The position numbers and the translations under genes are program-made. From Oscillospiraceae bacterium (GTDB taxonomy: Bacteria; Bacillota; Clostridia; Oscillospirales; Ruminococcaceae): a stretch of DNA of 8,033 nucleotides. Of this stretch, positions 6,671 to 8,033 are shown piece by piece. The notes under the pieces were generated by a model that worked only from the letters and a program-made list of their open reading frames with translations, did not search any database and was not told the origin of the DNA. How positions within the stretch are numbered: the first letter of the stretch is position 1; every line of letters begins with the position of its first letter. Location of the stretch: contig JAGBFZ010000032.1 in NCBI GenBank assembly GCA_018110855.1, positions 1 to 8,033 of the forward strand. The letters run 5' to 3'.

Positions 6671-7685
6671 TATTTTATCTCTTTCCCTTGATGAAATTAT
6701 CATGGAGCTTGACTCTATGGGAGAGAAAAAATTCCGTGCAGAGCAGATCTTTAACTGGCTTCATGTAAAAAAAGTTACCGAATTTTCAGAAATGTCTAAT
6801 ATTTCGTTGGAACTTCGCACAAAATTATCTGAAAAGTTTTATATAAAGCGACTAAATATTGTCAAAAGACTTGAATCTTGTGTAGATAATACGATAAAAT
6901 ATCTTTATGAGCTTGATGACGGGAATCATATCGAGTCGGTTTTTATGGATTACAAGCACGGAAACAGCATATGCATATCCACTCAGGTGGGCTGCAAAAT
7001 GGGCTGCAATTTCTGCGCTTCTACTATTGCGGGCTTCAGAAGAAACCTTACTCCCTCGGAAATGCTTATGCAGATCTATCTTGCTGAAAAGGACAGCGGA
7101 CGCCATGCGGACAGTCTTGTTCTCATGGGGATAGGAGAGCCGCTGGATAATTATGATAATGTGATACGCTTCCTTGAGCTGCTCAGCGCTCCCAAGGGAC
7201 GGAATATGAGTTTAAGGCACGTTTCTCTCTCCACCTGCGGTATCGTTCCGAAGATAAACGAGCTTGCAAAGCTCAGAACGGGGCTTACTCTTTCGGTATC
7301 TCTCCATTCGGCGGATAATGAGCGCAGAAGCGAGATAATGCCTGTGAACAGGTCGTGGAATATCGAGGAGCTTATCTCTGCCTGCAAAAATTACATCAGG
7401 GATACGGGCAGGCGTATTTCCTTCGAATATGCCGTTATAAGCGGAGTGAATGATTCGCCCCGTGACGCAGAGGCTCTTGCGGGTCTTCTTCGGGGAATGA
7501 ACTGCCACATAAATCTCATCCCTGTGAATAAGATAAAGGAAAGAAGCTATACTGCGGACAGAAGCGCTGTGGAAAAATTTTCGGCACGGCTTGAAAAGCT
7601 GGGAATGAACGTTACTGTGAGACGGACCTTGGGCGCGGATATTAACGCTGCCTGCGGTCAGCTCAGGCGGGAATATGAAATATAG
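6651..7685 (+). CDS. rlmN: Dual-specificity 23S rRNA / tRNA adenine-C2 methyltransferase RlmN
   Basis: RlmN is a radical-SAM enzyme that makes 2-methyladenosine at A2503 of 23S rRNA and at A37 of some tRNAs, tuning the peptidyl-transferase centre and decoding. From ATG 6651 it has 344 residues, the normal length. The N-terminal accessory domain (about 1-90) contains EKKFRAEQIFNWLH. The 4Fe-4S cluster motif is CKMGCNFC, with Cys115, Cys119 and Cys122. MGIGEPLDN (159-167) is the family's GEP motif, SLHSADNERR (217-226) follows, and GADINAACGQL near the end carries Cys335, the Cys that is itself methylated in RlmN. These features separate it from Cfr only by overall resemblance and context; the housekeeping cluster favours RlmN. 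A GTG at 6642 would add three residues but lacks a usable ribosome site. The first third contains a patch of about 26% GC (6781-6900) with codons unlike its neighbours, yet the encoded protein looks intact. Confidence 0.96.
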   Translation: METEKLDILSLSLDEIIMELDSMGEKKFRAEQIFNWLHVKKVTEFSEMSNISLELRTKLSEKFYIKRLNIVKRLESCVDNTIKYLYELDDGNHIESVFMDYKHGNSICISTQVGCKMGCNFCASTIAGFRRNLTPSEMLMQIYLAEKDSGRHADSLVLMGIGEPLDNYDNVIRFLELLSAPKGRNMSLRHVSLSTCGIVPKINELAKLRTGLTLSVSLHSADNERRSEIMPVNRSWNIEELISACKNYIRDTGRRISFEYAVISGVNDSPRDAEALAGLLRGMNCHINLIPVNKIKERSYTADRSAVEKFSARLEKLGMNVTVRRTLGADINAACGQLRREYEI

Positions 7686-7688
7686 GCA

Positions 7689-7708
7689 GCCTTGTCTGTG
7701 AGACAGGC
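7689..7708 (+). other. Hairpin between rlmN and the phosphatase gene
   Basis: GCC-T-TGTCT (7689-7697) pairs with AGACAGGC (7701-7708) to form an 8-bp stem with one bulged T and a 3-base GTG loop. A second, weaker stem (GGCAGC 7706-7711 with GCCGCC 7715-7720, one mismatch) shares bases with it, so the two exclude each other. No U-run follows, so this is not a standard terminator. It might be an mRNA processing or stability element. Confidence 0.35.
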
Positions 7709-7738
7709 AGCTTTGCCGCCGGAAAGGACTGAAAGTAC

Positions 7739-8033
7739 ATGATGGTTTATACTCACACCGATATCGGAAACAGACGCTCCGAGAATCAGGACAGCTTTGA
7801 GACTGCTGTTCTTGAGGACGCTGTTTTTGCAGTGGTGTGTGACGGAATGGGCGGCTCCAATGCGGGCAAAGAAGCAAGCAGCCGTGCGGCAGCCATCATC
7901 AGGGAGCGTGTTGAGAAAAGCTATCGCACCGATTACGACAGCAACAAGATCAGAAATCTCCTTGTAGCCGCTGTAAAAACTGCCAATGCGGTAGTGTACG
8001 ATCTGGGCAGCGCTGTTCCCGAGTGGAACGGAA
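7739..8033 (+). CDS. PP2C-family protein Ser/Thr phosphatase, 5' part (3' end outside window)
   Basis: The product resembles the Stp1/PrpC phosphatases, metal-dependent cytosolic enzymes that remove phosphate from Ser/Thr residues and counteract the PASTA kinase PrkC/Stk. The frame is open from ATG 7739 to the window edge, giving 98 residues of an expected 240 to 250. It begins MMVYTHTDIGNRRSENQDSF, the family motif D-x-G-x-x-R-x-x-N-Q-D with Asp18. VVCDGMGGSNAGKEAS follows at 33-48, with Asp35 and Gly36 forming the classic metal-binding DGMGG motif. The ribosome site AAAGGA (7723-7728) is 10 bases from ATG 7739; the ATG at 7742 is a less likely start. In Firmicutes this gene follows rlmN and precedes the kinase and rsgA, so those probably lie just beyond the right edge. 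The family is certain; the exact role rests on context. Confidence 0.93.
   Translation, partial: MMVYTHTDIGNRRSENQDSFETAVLEDAVFAVVCDGMGGSNAGKEASSRAAAIIRERVEKSYRTDYDSNKIRNLLVAAVKTANAVVYDLGSAVPEWNG

Noticed and set aside
7212..7877. 221-codon open frame on the minus strand across rlmN and the phosphatase gene
   Set aside because: It lies opposite two strongly identified genes, its translation resembles no family I know, and it has no context of its own.
1..8033. Novel defence, mobile or otherwise undescribed system
   Set aside because: Every gene belongs to a known housekeeping family in a known order. I see no repeats of CRISPR type, transposase, integrase, attachment site, tRNA or rRNA.

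Overview
The window is a stretch of a housekeeping gene cluster from a Clostridia-type Firmicute. All genes lie on the + strand. Moderate GC, Shine-Dalgarno sequences of the AGGAGG type, a SigA-like promoter and the gene order (gmk, rpoZ, priA, def, fmt, membrane zinc peptidase, rsmB, rlmN, PP2C phosphatase) fit a gut or rumen Oscillospiraceae/Ruminococcus-like organism. That taxonomic placement is inferred from gene order and protein style, not from a search.

Layout: the 3' part of gmk (guanylate kinase) enters from the left edge. A good promoter with an extended -10 follows at 392-420, then rpoZ (RNA polymerase omega). priA (primosomal helicase) starts 5 bases after the rpoZ stop. def (peptide deformylase) comes next but is split by a frameshift at a run of seven A. 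Then come fmt (Met-tRNA formyltransferase), a YugP-type membrane zinc peptidase, rsmB (16S rRNA m5C methyltransferase), rlmN (23S rRNA/tRNA m2A methyltransferase, overlapping rsmB), and finally the 5' part of a PP2C-family protein phosphatase that runs off the right edge. Gaps are -20 to about 70 bases, so everything from rpoZ on could be one transcript. No stretch over 300 bases lacks a gene.

Functionally the cluster joins nucleotide supply (gmk), transcription (rpoZ), replication restart (priA), N-formyl-methionine chemistry at the start of proteins (fmt adds the formyl group, def removes it) and ribosome modification (rsmB, rlmN). The phosphatase would normally be followed, just outside the window, by its partner PASTA Ser/Thr kinase.

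I see no previously undescribed system, mobile element, CRISPR array, tRNA or rRNA. The points worth checking are the def frameshift, a Gly in place of the last residue of the PriA DEEH box, and an AT-rich patch (about 26% GC over 120 bases) inside rlmN. The starts of fmt and rlmN are better placed a few bases downstream of the longest reading frames.
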